Made by a program: the position numbers and the translations under genes. A DNA stretch of 64,000 nt, from the NCBI GenBank assembly GCA_025060455.1, contig JANXBY010000075.1, positions 1-64,000 on the forward strand, given 5' to 3'. Position 1 is the stretch's first letter; every line of letters starts with the position of its first letter. Of this stretch, positions 7,800 through 17,700 are shown one piece after another. The notes beneath the pieces are model-generated. The model was not told the DNA's origin. It saw only the letters and a program-made list of their open reading frames with translations, and did no database searches. Origin of the DNA: Armatimonadota bacterium (lineage in GTDB: Bacteria > Sysuimicrobiota > Sysuimicrobiia > Sysuimicrobiales > Sysuimicrobiaceae).

Positions 7800-10474
7800 G
7801 CTCCGCGCTCCAGCAGCCGGCGCACGAACTCGGGGACCCGCTCCAGCGCCTCGTCCAGGCGTTGTGGGTCGCGCCCGCCGGCGTGCGCCAGCTCGGGTCG
7901 GCCACCGCCCCGACCGCCCACCAGCTCCGCCACGGGCCGGATGAGGTCAGCCGCCCGCAGGCGGTCGGTGAGATCCTTGGTCACCATGGCCACCAGCGCC
8001 ACACGCCCGTCCGAAGCGCTTCCCAGCACCACCGCGCCGCTGCGCAGCCGGTCCCGCAGCCGGTCTCCGATGGCTCGCAGGGCATCCTCCGAAAGCCCGT
8101 CAAACCGCGCGCTCACCACCCGGACGCCTTCCACGTCCTGGGCGCGCTCCAGCACCCGCTCCAGCTCTGCGGCCCCAACGCCCTTCTGCAGGGCGTCCAC
8201 CTGCCGGTGCAGCTCGCGCAGTTGCTGGAGCAGCCGGTCCACGCGGCCGGGCACCTCCTCCGGGGAAGCCCGCAGCTTCTGCGCCGCGGCCTCCAGCAGC
8301 TCCGCCTGCGTGCGGGCCCAACGGTACGCGGCCCAGCCCGCCACCGCTTCGATCCGCCGCACCCCTGCGGCCACCCCGGTCTCCTGCACGATGCGGAACA
8401 GCCCCACCTCGCTGGTGTTGCGCAGATGTGTGCCGCCGCACAGCTCCCGGCTGTAGTCGGCCACGGACACCATCCGCACCACCTCGCCGTACTTCTCGTC
8501 GAACAGCGCCATCGCACCCAGCTGCCGGGCCCGCTCGTAGGGCAGGAAGTCTACCCGCACCGGCAGGGCTTCCAGGACCTTCTCGTTCACCCGCCGCTCC
8601 ACCTGGTCCAGCTGCTCGCGGGTGAGCGGCTGCAGGTGGAGGAAGTCGAACCGCAGGCGGTCGGGCGCCACCAGGGACCCTGCCTGGCGGGCGTGCTCGC
8701 CCAGAACCTCCCGCAGGGCCTTGTGCAGCAGGTGAGTGGCCGTGTGGTGCCGCATGATCTCCCGCCGACGGAGGGCGTCTACCTCCGCCCGTACCCACTG
8801 ACCCACCCGCAGGGTCCCCTCCTGTACCACCCCGCGGTGCACCACCACCTCGCCCACGGGCCGCTGGGTGTCCTGCACCTCGAACCTTACAGAGGCGGAG
8901 GCAAGCCAGCCGGTGTCCCCCACCTGTCCGCCCGCCTCCGCATAGAAGGGCGTGCGGTCCAGCACCACCTCCACCGCGTCCCCGGGTCCCGCCGACTCCA
9001 CCCCCGCTCCGTCCCGCAGCAGCGCCACCACGGTGGCGGACGCCCGCAGGCGGCGGTAGCCCACGAACTCCGTGCGCACCCCCCGCTCCACCAGGGCCTG
9101 CAGGGACGACGGTACGTGCGCCGCCGCAAACACGGACCGGGCGCGGGCCCGGGCTCGCTGGCGCTCCATCTCCCGCTCGAACCCCTCCCAGTCCACCTCC
9201 AAGCCGGCTTCCCGTGCCACGTCCAGGGTCATCTCCTTTGGGAACCCGTACGTGTCGTAAAGCCGGAACACGTCCTCGCCCCGCAACGCGGTGCGGCCCT
9301 CGGCCCGGGCGGAGGCTACCAGCTCCTCCAGCCGCAGCAGCCCCGACTCCAGGGTACGGGCGAACCGCTCCTCCTCCGCGGTCACCACCTCCCGGATGAA
9401 CCGGCGGTGCTGCACCAGTTCCGGGTAGGCGCGGCCCATGCGGTCCACCACCACGTCCGTGACCTCCGCCAGGAAGGGGCGGACCAGCCCCAGCTTCCGC
9501 CCAAACCGCGCCGCGCGCCGCACCACCATGCGGAGCACGTAGCCGCGTCCCTCGTTGCCGGGGACCACGCCGTCGGCGACCAGGAACGCCGCGGCCCGGC
9601 CGTGGTCCGCGATCACCCGGTACGCCACCACGTCCCGCTCCCGCTCCGCCGCGGACTGCCCGGTCAGCTCCTGCACCCGATCCATCAGGGGCAGGAACAG
9701 GTCGGTGCCGTAGTTGTCCCGGGCGCCCTGCAACACCGCCACCAGGCGTTCGAAGCCCATGCCCGTGTCCACGTGCTTGGCGGGCAGCGGTTCCAGGGTG
9801 GTGGGGCCCGTGCGGTTGTACTGGATGAACACCAGGTTCCACAGCTCGAGGAAGCGGGCGCAGCCCCCGTTGACCCGGCACACATGGCCCGGTTCGTGCT
9901 GCCGGTCACAGAACCCCGGCCCGCGGTCGATGTGGATCTCGCTGTCCGGCCCGCAGGGGCCGACCTCCGCCATCTCCCAGAAGTTCTCCTTGCGGCCGAA
10001 GAACAGCACGTGGGAGGGGTCAAACCCCGGCTGGCGCAGCCAGATCTCCGCGGCCTCGTCATCCCGCGGGATCTCCCCGTACTCGTCCTCGAAGCAGGTA
10101 GCCCACAGCCGCTCGGGCGGCAGACCCCACACCTGGGTGAGTAGCTCCCACGCCCACGCGATGGCCTCCCGCTTGTAGTAGTCCCCGAAAGACCAGTTGC
10201 CCAGCATCTCGAAGAACGTGTGGTGGTAGCCGTCCCGGCCGACGTCCTCCAGGTCGTTGTGCTTTCCCGCCACCCGCATGCACTTCTGCACGTCCACCGC
10301 CCGCCGGTACGGCCGCATGCCCACCCCCAGGAACACGTCCTTGAACTGCACCATCCCGGAGTTGGTGAACAGCAAGGTGGGATCCTGGGGGACCAGGGGC
10401 ATGCTGGGCACCCGCACGTGTCCACGGTCCTCGAAGAACCTCAGGAACGTCTCCCGGATGTCGTCCGACCGCAC
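7796..10474 (-). CDS. alaS: Alanyl-tRNA synthetase
   Basis: This 892-aa enzyme charges tRNA-Ala with alanine and edits mischarged Ser/Gly. The class II catalytic core occupies about residues 1-240 (VPQDPTLLFTNSGMVQFKDVFLG; KHNDLEDVG). It is followed by a tRNA-recognition region and the editing domain with zinc-ligand motifs HTATHLLH and CGGTH. The C-terminal DHHA1-type domain ends LVGGRGGGRPELAHAGG. Length is normal for the family. Only 30 nt separate it from rng, too short for a T-box. A tRNA-Ala(CGC) gene lies at 51.1 kb. Confidence 0.97.
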   Translation of the reverse strand: MRSDDIRETFLRFFEDRGHVRVPSMPLVPQDPTLLFTNSGMVQFKDVFLGVGMRPYRRAVDVQKCMRVAGKHNDLEDVGRDGYHHTFFEMLGNWSFGDYYKREAIAWAWELLTQVWGLPPERLWATCFEDEYGEIPRDDEAAEIWLRQPGFDPSHVLFFGRKENFWEMAEVGPCGPDSEIHIDRGPGFCDRQHEPGHVCRVNGGCARFLELWNLVFIQYNRTGPTTLEPLPAKHVDTGMGFERLVAVLQGARDNYGTDLFLPLMDRVQELTGQSAAERERDVVAYRVIADHGRAAAFLVADGVVPGNEGRGYVLRMVVRRAARFGRKLGLVRPFLAEVTDVVVDRMGRAYPELVQHRRFIREVVTAEEERFARTLESGLLRLEELVASARAEGRTALRGEDVFRLYDTYGFPKEMTLDVAREAGLEVDWEGFEREMERQRARARARSVFAAAHVPSSLQALVERGVRTEFVGYRRLRASATVVALLRDGAGVESAGPGDAVEVVLDRTPFYAEAGGQVGDTGWLASASVRFEVQDTQRPVGEVVVHRGVVQEGTLRVGQWVRAEVDALRRREIMRHHTATHLLHKALREVLGEHARQAGSLVAPDRLRFDFLHLQPLTREQLDQVERRVNEKVLEALPVRVDFLPYERARQLGAMALFDEKYGEVVRMVSVADYSRELCGGTHLRNTSEVGLFRIVQETGVAAGVRRIEAVAGWAAYRWARTQAELLEAAAQKLRASPEEVPGRVDRLLQQLRELHRQVDALQKGVGAAELERVLERAQDVEGVRVVSARFDGLSEDALRAIGDRLRDRLRSGAVVLGSASDGRVALVAMVTKDLTDRLRAADLIRPVAELVGGRGGGRPELAHAGGRDPQRLDEALERVPEFVRRLLERGA

Positions 10475-10504
10475 GACCAGACCTCCCGCCTGTGGCCGAG
10501 ACGA

Positions 10505-12163
10505 TTATAGCCGTGGCGCGGCGGCCCGAGGCCGACGGTGCGCCCACCACCGGCGCAGGCGCTCCCACCAGCCCCCGGTGCGGGCCCCGGCCTCCGCCCG
10601 CTCCGCTTCCCAGTCCGGCTCCGCGGCCACCTCCAGCACCTCCTCCGGACCCCACCGGTAGGCGGCGACGGAGGCCGCGGGTGCCTCCCCCACCTCCTCC
10701 ACCCTGTTCGCCCCAGCGGTCTCGAACTGCTCCACGTGCAGCCCCTCCTTCGGCACCACCCGCAGGGCCTTGCCCAGCTGCTCCTCCGCGCGGCGCAACC
10801 ACGCCCCGTCCCGCACCAGCTCCGCGTGCACCAAGGGGTGCACCCGCAGGACCACCACCGACTCCGGCCGCGCCGCGCACAGCCTGCGCAGCTCGCGGCG
10901 GATCCGGTTCGCCATGGTTTCCGGGGACAGCACCCGGCCGCGGCCGTCGCAGTACGGGCAGGGCATCCGCAGCACCGCCTCCAGGTCCTGGTGGACCCGC
11001 TTTCGGGTGATCTCCACCAGCCCCAACTGCGTGAGATCGATCACGTGGGTCTTGGACCGGTCCCGGCGCACCGCCTCCTGCAGGGCCCGAAGCACCTGCT
11101 GCCGGTGCCTTTCGTTGTCCATGTCGATGAAGTCCACCAGGATGATCCCGCCAATGTCCCGCAGGCGGATCTGCCGCACCACCTCCCGGGCAGCCTCCAG
11201 GTTGGTGTGCAGGATGGTGGTGGCCAGGTCCCGGTCGCCCACGTACCGGCTGGTGTTCACGTCCACCACGGTGAGCGCCTCCGTCCGGTCCACCACCAGG
11301 GTGCCGCCGGAGGGCAGCCACACCTTCCGCCGCAGGGCGGTCTCGATCTCCTTCTCCACCCCGAAGTGCTCGAAAATGGGCTCGCTGCCCCGGTACAGCT
11401 CCAGGCGGTCCCGCAGGTGGGGCGCGTAGGATCCCACCAGGTCCACCAGCCGCTCGTACTCCCGGGGGGAGTCCACCACGAACCGCTCCACCTCGCCCGT
11501 GAACAGGTCGCGGGCGACCCGCCGCAGCAGGCGGAGGTCCTGGTACAGGAGGGCAGGGGCGCGGCTGGTGCGGGCGCGCTCCACCACGCGGTTCCACACG
11601 CTGAGCAGGTAGCGCAGGTCGTCCTGGAGGTCCTTCTCCGTGGCCCCCTCCGCCGCGGTGCGGACGATCAGCCCCATCCCCTGGGGGCGCAGGCGCTGCG
11701 CTACCTCCCGCAGCCGCCGCCGCTCGCTGTCGCTGTCGATCTTCCGCGAAACCCCCACGTACTGCACCGTGGGCATGAGCACGAGGTAGTGAGCCGGGAT
11801 GGCGATGTAGGTGGTCACCCGGGCCCCCTTGGTGCCCATGGGTTCCTTGGTGACCTGGACCAGGATCTCCTGACCCACCCGCAGCTTCTGCTGGATCCCG
11901 CCCTGACCGATGGCGTCTTCGAGCTCTTCGCCCCCGATCCGCTGGCTGCGCACGTCCCCCACCTGCAGGAAGGCGTTGCGCTCGAGCCCGATGTCCACGA
12001 AGGCGGCATCCATTCCCCGGAGGACGTTGGCCACCCGGGCCTTGTACACGTTGCCCGCCAGGGGCTCGCCACGCTCGATGAACAGGTTCACCACCTGCCC
12101 GTCCTCGAACACCGCCACCCGGGTCTCGAAGGGTTCCACGTTCGCCACGATCTGCCGCCGCAT
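10505..12163 (-). CDS. rng: Ribonuclease G/E family endoribonuclease
   Basis: This 552-aa enzyme processes rRNA and decays mRNA. I chose the ATG at 12163 (MRRQIVANVEPFETRVAVFE); the longer ORF is an out-of-family extension. An S1 RNA-binding domain lies near residues 35-125 (GNVYKARVANVLRGMDAAFVDIG). Catalytic aspartates sit in ALTVVDVNTSRYVGDRDL and GGIILVDFIDMDNE. The CPYCDGRG motif matches the zinc link of this family. The C-terminal 80 residues are acidic then Arg/Trp-rich and not conserved. It lies directly downstream of rodA, as in many mre/rod clusters. Confidence 0.95.
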   Translation of the reverse strand: MRRQIVANVEPFETRVAVFEDGQVVNLFIERGEPLAGNVYKARVANVLRGMDAAFVDIGLERNAFLQVGDVRSQRIGGEELEDAIGQGGIQQKLRVGQEILVQVTKEPMGTKGARVTTYIAIPAHYLVLMPTVQYVGVSRKIDSDSERRRLREVAQRLRPQGMGLIVRTAAEGATEKDLQDDLRYLLSVWNRVVERARTSRAPALLYQDLRLLRRVARDLFTGEVERFVVDSPREYERLVDLVGSYAPHLRDRLELYRGSEPIFEHFGVEKEIETALRRKVWLPSGGTLVVDRTEALTVVDVNTSRYVGDRDLATTILHTNLEAAREVVRQIRLRDIGGIILVDFIDMDNERHRQQVLRALQEAVRRDRSKTHVIDLTQLGLVEITRKRVHQDLEAVLRMPCPYCDGRGRVLSPETMANRIRRELRRLCAARPESVVVLRVHPLVHAELVRDGAWLRRAEEQLGKALRVVPKEGLHVEQFETAGANRVEEVGEAPAASVAAYRWGPEEVLEVAAEPDWEAERAEAGARTGGWWERLRRWWAHRRPRAAAPRL

Positions 12164-12177
12164 GGGCCCTCCGCGTT

Positions 12178-13311
12178 TCAGAACAGGATCTTGGGCCTGC
12201 GCACCGCCACGCTCAGCACCAACCCGACCGCGGCCAGTTGGGTCACCAAGGCAGTCCCCCCGTACGACACGAAGGGCAGGGGGATGCCGGTGGGTGGGGC
12301 CAGGCCCACGGTCATGCCCACGTTCACCAGCACGTGGAACGCCACCATGCCGGCCACCCCCACGCACAGGTAGCTCCCGAACGCGTCCCGGGCGGTGGAG
12401 GCAACCCGGAGCACGCGCAGAAGCCACACCCAGAACAGCACCAGCACCCCCACGGTCCCCACAAAGCCCAGCTCCTCACCGACCACCGAGAACACAAAGT
12501 CCGTGTGCTGCATGGGCAGGAACTGCAGGGTGTTCTGGGTCCCCGCGAACAGGCCCTTGCCCCACATGCCCCCGGAGCCGATGGCGATTTTGGACTGGAT
12601 CAGGTTGTAGCCTGCGCCGAGAGGGTCCTGGTTCGGGTCCAGGAACGCCAAAATCCGGGCCCGTTGGTACGGCTTCAGGAGGGGCCAGGCGGCCGGCGCC
12701 AGCAGGACCCCTACGGTCACGAGTCCCGCCAGGTGTCCGCGTGGCACGCCCGCAGCCCACAGCATCGCCAGGAGGATGGCCACGAACACCAGCGCGCTGC
12801 CGAGGTCGGGCTGCAGGAACACCAGGAGCATAGGGGGCAGGGTCAGCAGCAGGGACGGCGCCAGCTCCAACAACCGCTGAGGCGGGGTCTGGCGGCGGCT
12901 CAACGACCACGCCAGCGCCACCACCAACCCCAGCTTTGCCACCTCCGAAGGCTGCACGCTCACCGGACCCACCGACAGCCACCGCTGGGCACCGAGGGCG
13001 GTGCGGCCCACCAGGTCGGTGAGCGCCAGCAGGGCTAACGCAGCACCGTACACCAGCTTCCACGCCTGCCCCAGGGTCTGGTACGGCACCGCGGACGTAC
13101 CCACCAGCGCCAACATCCCCAGGGCCACGTGCGCCAGCCGTGGCCTCAGCAGGCCCAGCGGCCGGTCGGGCGTGGTGGTGGCGCTCGCCACCGCCACCGT
13201 GCCCAACGCCACCAGCGCCAGGGTGCACCCCACCAGCACCCAGTCCACGTGGCGCAGCCGCCGTCTCAAGGGACGGGGGTCGCCGGTCCCGTACGTCACC
13301 GACCCGCCCAT
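12178..13311 (-). CDS. rodA: SEDS-family peptidoglycan polymerase RodA
   Basis: This is a roughly 377-aa polytopic glycosyltransferase of the elongasome, polymerising lipid II with MrdA. About ten hydrophobic segments are visible. Family motifs include PDLGSALVF, GSGGMWGKGLFAGTQNTL and MQHTDFVFSVVGEELGF, and the C-terminal GIPLPFVSYGGTAL. The ORF extends further upstream; ATG 13311 or the GTGA-overlap GTG at 13299 are both possible starts, and both overlap the mrdA stop. It sits between mrdA and rng. Confidence 0.95.
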   Translation of the reverse strand: MGGSVTYGTGDPRPLRRRLRHVDWVLVGCTLALVALGTVAVASATTTPDRPLGLLRPRLAHVALGMLALVGTSAVPYQTLGQAWKLVYGAALALLALTDLVGRTALGAQRWLSVGPVSVQPSEVAKLGLVVALAWSLSRRQTPPQRLLELAPSLLLTLPPMLLVFLQPDLGSALVFVAILLAMLWAAGVPRGHLAGLVTVGVLLAPAAWPLLKPYQRARILAFLDPNQDPLGAGYNLIQSKIAIGSGGMWGKGLFAGTQNTLQFLPMQHTDFVFSVVGEELGFVGTVGVLVLFWVWLLRVLRVASTARDAFGSYLCVGVAGMVAFHVLVNVGMTVGLAPPTGIPLPFVSYGGTALVTQLAAVGLVLSVAVRRPKILF

Positions 13312-15080
13312 CCCGCCTGCGGCCGCGCGGCCTGCTGGCCGGCCCACCACCGGGAAAGGACCGCCTGGGCGATGGGCGCCGCGCTCAGCCCGCCCCGGTA
13401 CCCGTGCTCCACCAGCACCACCACCACGATCCGTGGGTCTTCCGCGGGGGCGTAACCGGCAAACCAGGCGTGCGGCCGGCCCCGGGGCACCTCCGCGCTA
13501 CCCGTCTTGCCTGCCACCCGCAGCCCCTCCACCCGGGCCGCCCTCCCCGTTCCACGCTCCACCACCGCCTCCAGGCTCCTGCGCAGCGCCCGCAGGGCCT
13601 GGCCGGACAGCTGCAGCCGCCCCTGCACCACGGGGGAGAACGTTCGCACCACCTGGCCTTCCGGAGACAGCACCGCCCGAGTCACCCGCGGCTGCAGGAG
13701 GGTGCCGCCGTTGGCCACTGCGCTCATGGCGCGGGCCACCTGAATGGGTGTCGCGAGGACGAACCCCTGCCCGATGGCCATGTTGAGGGTGTCGCCCGGG
13801 TACCACGGCTCGTGCCACACCCGGCGTTTGTAGTCGGCGTCCGGGACCACCCCTGCCGCCTCCGGCGGCAGGTCGATTCCTGTCGGCTGCCCGAAGCCCA
13901 GCTGCCTCGCGTAGCGCGCCAGGGCGTCCGGGCCCAGGCTGCGGCCGAGGGTCCAAAACATGACGTTGCATGACTGTGCCACGCCCGTGGCGAAGTCCAC
14001 CACCCCGTGGGCCTGGAGGTCGCGGAACACCCACCGGCCCAGCTGCAGGGACCCGGTGCACACGAACCGGGAGGAACCGGCGGCGCGGCCCTCCTGAAGT
14101 GCCGCCAGCCCGGTGACCACCTTGAACACGCTTCCCGGCTCGTAGGCACTGGCCGTGGCCCGGTTCATCAGCGGGTTGCGGCGGTCCCGGCTGAGCTGCT
14201 GCCAGTCCCGCTCCGGGATACCCGCCGCGAACGCGTTCGGGTCGAAGGACGGGCTGCTGGCCATGGCCAGCACCTCCCCGGTCCGCGGGTCCATGGCCAC
14301 CACAGCCCCCGGCCGATCCCCGAGCTGCCGCTCCGCCTCCTGTTGCAGCTCCCAGTCCAGGGTGAGCACCAGGGTGTTGCCCGGCCTGCCCGGTTGCTCG
14401 CGCAACACCCGCAGCGGCCGGCCGGCGGCGTCCACCTCCACCACGTGCTCACCGTCATCGCCGCGCAGGACCACGTCGTACGACCGCTCCACGCCCGCCT
14501 TGCCGACCAGGTCTCCCGGGCGGTAACCGCGGGGCCGCAGCGCCTCCAGCTCTTCCTGGCTTACCTCCCCCAGGTAGCCGAGGACGTGAGCGCCCACGCT
14601 CCCGAAGGGGTACACGCGTACCGGCTCCGCCTCTACCTGCACCCCCGGAAGGTCCTCCCGCCGCTCCTCCAGCCACGTGACCACCCGCATCCCCACGTCC
14701 CGCCGCACCCTCACCGGTTCGTAGGGGCGGCGCCGTCCCCGCTCCCACCGTGACCACACCTCCTGCTCCAAAACGCCCAGGGCCCGGGCCAGCTCGGCAG
14801 CCACACGGTGGGGATCCTTCACCTCCATGGGCAGCAGGGACACGGAGAAGGCCGGGCGGTTGACCACCAACGGCGTGCCCCGCCGGTCCAGGACCAAGCC
14901 CCTGGGAGCGGTGACGCGGTGTACCCGCAACCGGTTGCTGTCCGCCAGTTGCGCGTAGTAGTCCGCCTGAAGCACCTGCAGCTGCCACAGCCGCAGCCCC
15001 AGGACGGCCAGGGCCGCGGTCAGAGTCACCGCCAGGGAAGCCAGCCGCGCGGAGAGGTGGACCGGCCTTTCGGGTTCCAT
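13296..15080 (-). CDS. mrdA: Penicillin-binding protein 2 (class B transpeptidase)
   Basis: This 594-aa PBP2 cross-links peptidoglycan during elongation. An N-terminal TM anchor (about 12-32) is followed by the pedestal domain with RGLVLDRRGTPLV. The transpeptidase domain has SVFK (S317-K320), SCN (S370-N372) and KTG (525-527), so all three active-site motifs are intact. The start overlaps nothing upstream; mreD ends 7 nt away. Its position after mreBCD and before rodA is the classical elongasome order. Confidence 0.96.
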   Translation of the reverse strand: MEPERPVHLSARLASLAVTLTAALAVLGLRLWQLQVLQADYYAQLADSNRLRVHRVTAPRGLVLDRRGTPLVVNRPAFSVSLLPMEVKDPHRVAAELARALGVLEQEVWSRWERGRRRPYEPVRVRRDVGMRVVTWLEERREDLPGVQVEAEPVRVYPFGSVGAHVLGYLGEVSQEELEALRPRGYRPGDLVGKAGVERSYDVVLRGDDGEHVVEVDAAGRPLRVLREQPGRPGNTLVLTLDWELQQEAERQLGDRPGAVVAMDPRTGEVLAMASSPSFDPNAFAAGIPERDWQQLSRDRRNPLMNRATASAYEPGSVFKVVTGLAALQEGRAAGSSRFVCTGSLQLGRWVFRDLQAHGVVDFATGVAQSCNVMFWTLGRSLGPDALARYARQLGFGQPTGIDLPPEAAGVVPDADYKRRVWHEPWYPGDTLNMAIGQGFVLATPIQVARAMSAVANGGTLLQPRVTRAVLSPEGQVVRTFSPVVQGRLQLSGQALRALRRSLEAVVERGTGRAARVEGLRVAGKTGSAEVPRGRPHAWFAGYAPAEDPRIVVVVLVEHGYRGGLSAAPIAQAVLSRWWAGQQAARPQAGWAGR

Positions 15081-15087
15081 GGCACTC

Positions 15088-15627
15088 CTAGGGCTCCGAC
15101 TGCCGGGCTCGGGCCGGCCGGGCGCGCCAGTTGCCCACTTTCCGGAGGCCCGCGAACACCAGGGGTGCGGTCAGCGCGTTCCACCACGCGGCCACCAGGG
15201 TCCCCTGCGCCCACGTGGCCAGCGGGGGCACGGGCTGCGAGGTGATGGAACCCAGCACCGCTTCCAGGGCCCGGCTCAAGGCGGTCCCAGCTGCCACGAA
15301 CACGGGAGGTCCCCACGTACTGTCCAGGACCACCGTACGGCCCAGGGTGCCCGCCGCGAAGCCTACCCACAGCTTCGCGGTAGCCAGCAGCCCCAGCGGA
15401 CCCCCGCCGAACAGGTCCTGCAGCAGCCCTGCTGTGAACCCCACAGCCGCCGCACCTTCCGGCTCCGTGCGCAGCCCAAGCGCCAGCGCCACGACCAGCA
15501 CCGGCTCCGGGGCCCCGCCCAGCCAGCCCAGCCTCCACCCCCAGGCGCCCTCTACCACCGCCGCGGCCGCCAGGAGCGCCACACAGCCTACTAGCCGGCC
15601 GACTGCCCGCCACCGCATATCCGTCAA
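15088..15627 (-). CDS. mreD: Rod shape-determining protein MreD
   Basis: This is a 179-aa integral membrane protein with about five hydrophobic segments. The family signature GFTAGLLQDLFGGGPLGLLATAKLWVGFAAGTLGR is clear, matching MreD's G-x(2-3)-G-L-x-x-D motif. It scaffolds the MreBCD complex with MreC and PBP2. The gene lies between mreC and mrdA in the expected order. Confidence 0.93.
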   Translation of the reverse strand: MTDMRWRAVGRLVGCVALLAAAAVVEGAWGWRLGWLGGAPEPVLVVALALGLRTEPEGAAAVGFTAGLLQDLFGGGPLGLLATAKLWVGFAAGTLGRTVVLDSTWGPPVFVAAGTALSRALEAVLGSITSQPVPPLATWAQGTLVAAWWNALTAPLVFAGLRKVGNWRARPARARQSEP

Positions 15628-15705
15628 CGCGACCCGTCAGCCCGAGCACCGCAGGACCTAGTGGCGCCGGACTGAGGGGTGTTTGCGAACTTCACGGCCA
15701 ATCGC

Positions 15706-16536
15706 TCACCGCGGCGGCGCCTGCCGGACCAACACCAACACCTCCTCCACTCGCGACAGATCGGTGGCAGGCTCCACCTCCGCCTCCTGGAACAGCGCAC
15801 CCACCTTTCGCTCCACCTTCCGCACCACCCCCACCCGGATGCCGCGTGGGAAAACACCCCCGAGCCCCGAGGTGACCAGGACGTCTCCCTCCCCAAGGGG
15901 GGACGACCGCGACAGGTACCGCAGGCGCAGCCGCTCCGTGGCCGTCCCCTCCACCACCCCCGCGTCCCGGGTGCTTTGGACCAGCACTCCCACCGCGCTA
16001 CGCGGGTCGGTGACCAACAGCACGAGCGCAGCGGTGGGGTACACCTCGAACACGCGCCCAACAAGCCCTTCCGCGGTCACCACCGGGTCGCCCCTCGCCA
16101 CCCCGTCGCGGCTCCCACGGTCCACGGTGAGGGTCGTGTACCAGCGGCTGGGATCCCTGGACACCACCCGGGCGGCCAGGGTGGTGTATGGAGCGGGAGC
16201 GCGGAAGCCCAGCAGCCGGCGGAGGCGCTCCGCCTCCACCGACGCCTCCTGCAGCCGCGCCACCTCGCGACGCAGGGCCTCCACCTGCGCCCGCAGCCGG
16301 GCGTTCTCCGCCCGCAGCTGCCCGATCTCGTTGAGCGCACGCCACGAGCGCATCACGGCGTCGGCCGCCCGGGCCAGGGCGACCTGGGCAGGCACCAACA
16401 CCGACAGCACCGTCCGCCCCACAGGGCCCACCTGGCGCCCTTCTGGGGAGCGTACCTGCAACGTCAGCAGCACCCCCGCGACCACCACCAGCGCGGCCAG
16501 CAGCCCCACCCGGCGTCTCGATCCCGCAAGGATCAT
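15706..16536 (-). CDS. mreC: Cell shape protein MreC
   Basis: This 276-aa protein has one N-terminal TM (about residues 9-28), a coiled coil (about 65-105, LRAENARLRAQVEALRREVARLQ) and a double beta-barrel extracytoplasmic domain. Conserved motifs include ARVVSRDPSRWYTTLTVDRGSRDGV, GLVGRVFEV and GDVLVTSGLGGVFPRGIRVG. It links cytoplasmic MreB filaments to the murein synthases. The C-terminus is short, without a long proline-rich tail. Confidence 0.95.
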   Translation of the reverse strand: MILAGSRRRVGLLAALVVVAGVLLTLQVRSPEGRQVGPVGRTVLSVLVPAQVALARAADAVMRSWRALNEIGQLRAENARLRAQVEALRREVARLQEASVEAERLRRLLGFRAPAPYTTLAARVVSRDPSRWYTTLTVDRGSRDGVARGDPVVTAEGLVGRVFEVYPTAALVLLVTDPRSAVGVLVQSTRDAGVVEGTATERLRLRYLSRSSPLGEGDVLVTSGLGGVFPRGIRVGVVRKVERKVGALFQEAEVEPATDLSRVEEVLVLVRQAPPR

Positions 16537-16624
16537 CCGTCCATCCTTTCGGCCCCCGGCGGTGGAGGCTCGGGGCCCGACAGCCCCGGGCCTACGGACG
16601 GCCGGGTCGCCCGCGGAGACCTCG

Positions 16625-17659
16625 TTAGGCCCGCTTGGCGGTCACCAGCACCTTCTTGAGGGTGTCGATCTCCTCCAGGGCGCGTCCGGTGCCCAGCACC
16701 ACCGCCGACAGGGGGTCGTCCGTGAGGGTCACCGGCATCCCGGTCTCCTCTGCCAAAAGACGGTCCAGGCCCCGCAGCAGGGACCCTCCTCCCGCGAGCA
16801 CGATCCCCCGCTCCACGATGTCCGCGGAAAGCTCGGGTGGGGTCCGCTCCAGGGTCTGCTTCACCGCGTCCACGATGGCCAGCACCGGCTCCCGCAGCGC
16901 TTCCCGGATCTCCGCGCTCGTCATGCGCACCGTGCGGGGTAGCCCGGAGACCAGGTCGCGGCCGCGCACGTCCACCGCCTGCTCCTCCCGCAGGGGGTAC
17001 GCGGAGCCGATGGCGATCTTGATCTCCTCCGCGGTCCGCTCCCCGATGAGGAGGTTGTACGCCTTGCGGGCGTACTGGATGATGGCCTCGTCCATCTCGT
17101 CGCCGCCGATGCGGATGGACTTGCTCGCGACGATCCCGCCGAGGGAGATGACCGCCACCTCCGTGGTCCCGCCCCCGATGTCCACCACCATGCTGCCCAC
17201 CGGCTCCGAGACGGGCAGGCCCGCGCCGATGGCCGCGGCCATAGGCTCCTCAATGAGGTAGGCCTCGCGGGCGCCCGCTTGCAGGGTGGCGTCGATTACC
17301 GCCCGCTTCTCCACCTCCGTGACCCCGGAGGGGATGCCCACGATGACCCTAGGCTTGAACAGCGACCGCCCCCGCATCCCTTTCCGGATAAAGTAGCTGA
17401 GCATGGCCGCGGTGGTGTCGAAGTCCGCGATCACCCCGTCGCGCAGGGGGCGCATGGCGTGGATGTCGGACGGCGTCCGGCCGATCATGCGCTTGGCCTC
17501 GTCGCCCACCGCCAGGATCGCCCCGTCGCTGCGCTTGGCCACCACGGAGGGCTCCCGCAGCACGATCCCCTCGTGCCGCACGTACACCAAGGTATTGGCG
17601 GTCCCCAGGTCGATCCCCATGTCCCGTGAAAAGCGGCTGAGGAAACCGTTGCGGATCAT
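16625..17659 (-). CDS. mreB: Rod shape-determining actin homologue MreB
   Basis: This is a 344-aa actin-fold ATPase. Phosphate 1 motif is [14 protein letters not shown], phosphate 2 is [19 protein letters not shown], and the adenosine motif is [17 protein letters not shown]. Length is normal. It starts the mreBCD-mrdA-rodA-rng run, and the next gene upstream is radC, a neighbour seen in many bacteria. It polymerises under the membrane to direct lateral wall synthesis. Confidence 0.97.
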   Translation of the reverse strand: MIRNGFLSRFSRDMGIDLGTANTLVYVRHEGIVLREPSVVAKRSDGAILAVGDEAKRMIGRTPSDIHAMRPLRDGVIADFDTTAAMLSYFIRKGMRGRSLFKPRVIVGIPSGVTEVEKRAVIDATLQAGAREAYLIEEPMAAAIGAGLPVSEPVGSMVVDIGGGTTEVAVISLGGIVASKSIRIGGDEMDEAIIQYARKAYNLLIGERTAEEIKIAIGSAYPLREEQAVDVRGRDLVSGLPRTVRMTSAEIREALREPVLAIVDAVKQTLERTPPELSADIVERGIVLAGGGSLLRGLDRLLAEETGMPVTLTDDPLSAVVLGTGRALEEIDTLKKVLVTAKRA

Positions 17660-17700
17660 CCCGTCCTCCGAAGACGTGCTGGCTGTGCAAAAGGCAGCCC

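Noticed and set aside
7862-10144. Plus-strand ORF of 760 aa opposite alaS
   Set aside because: It is the antisense frame of alaS, created by lack of stop codons in GC-rich DNA.
10475-10504. T-box leader for alaS
   Set aside because: Only 30 nt separate rng and alaS, too short for a T-box, and alaS is read from the upstream run.
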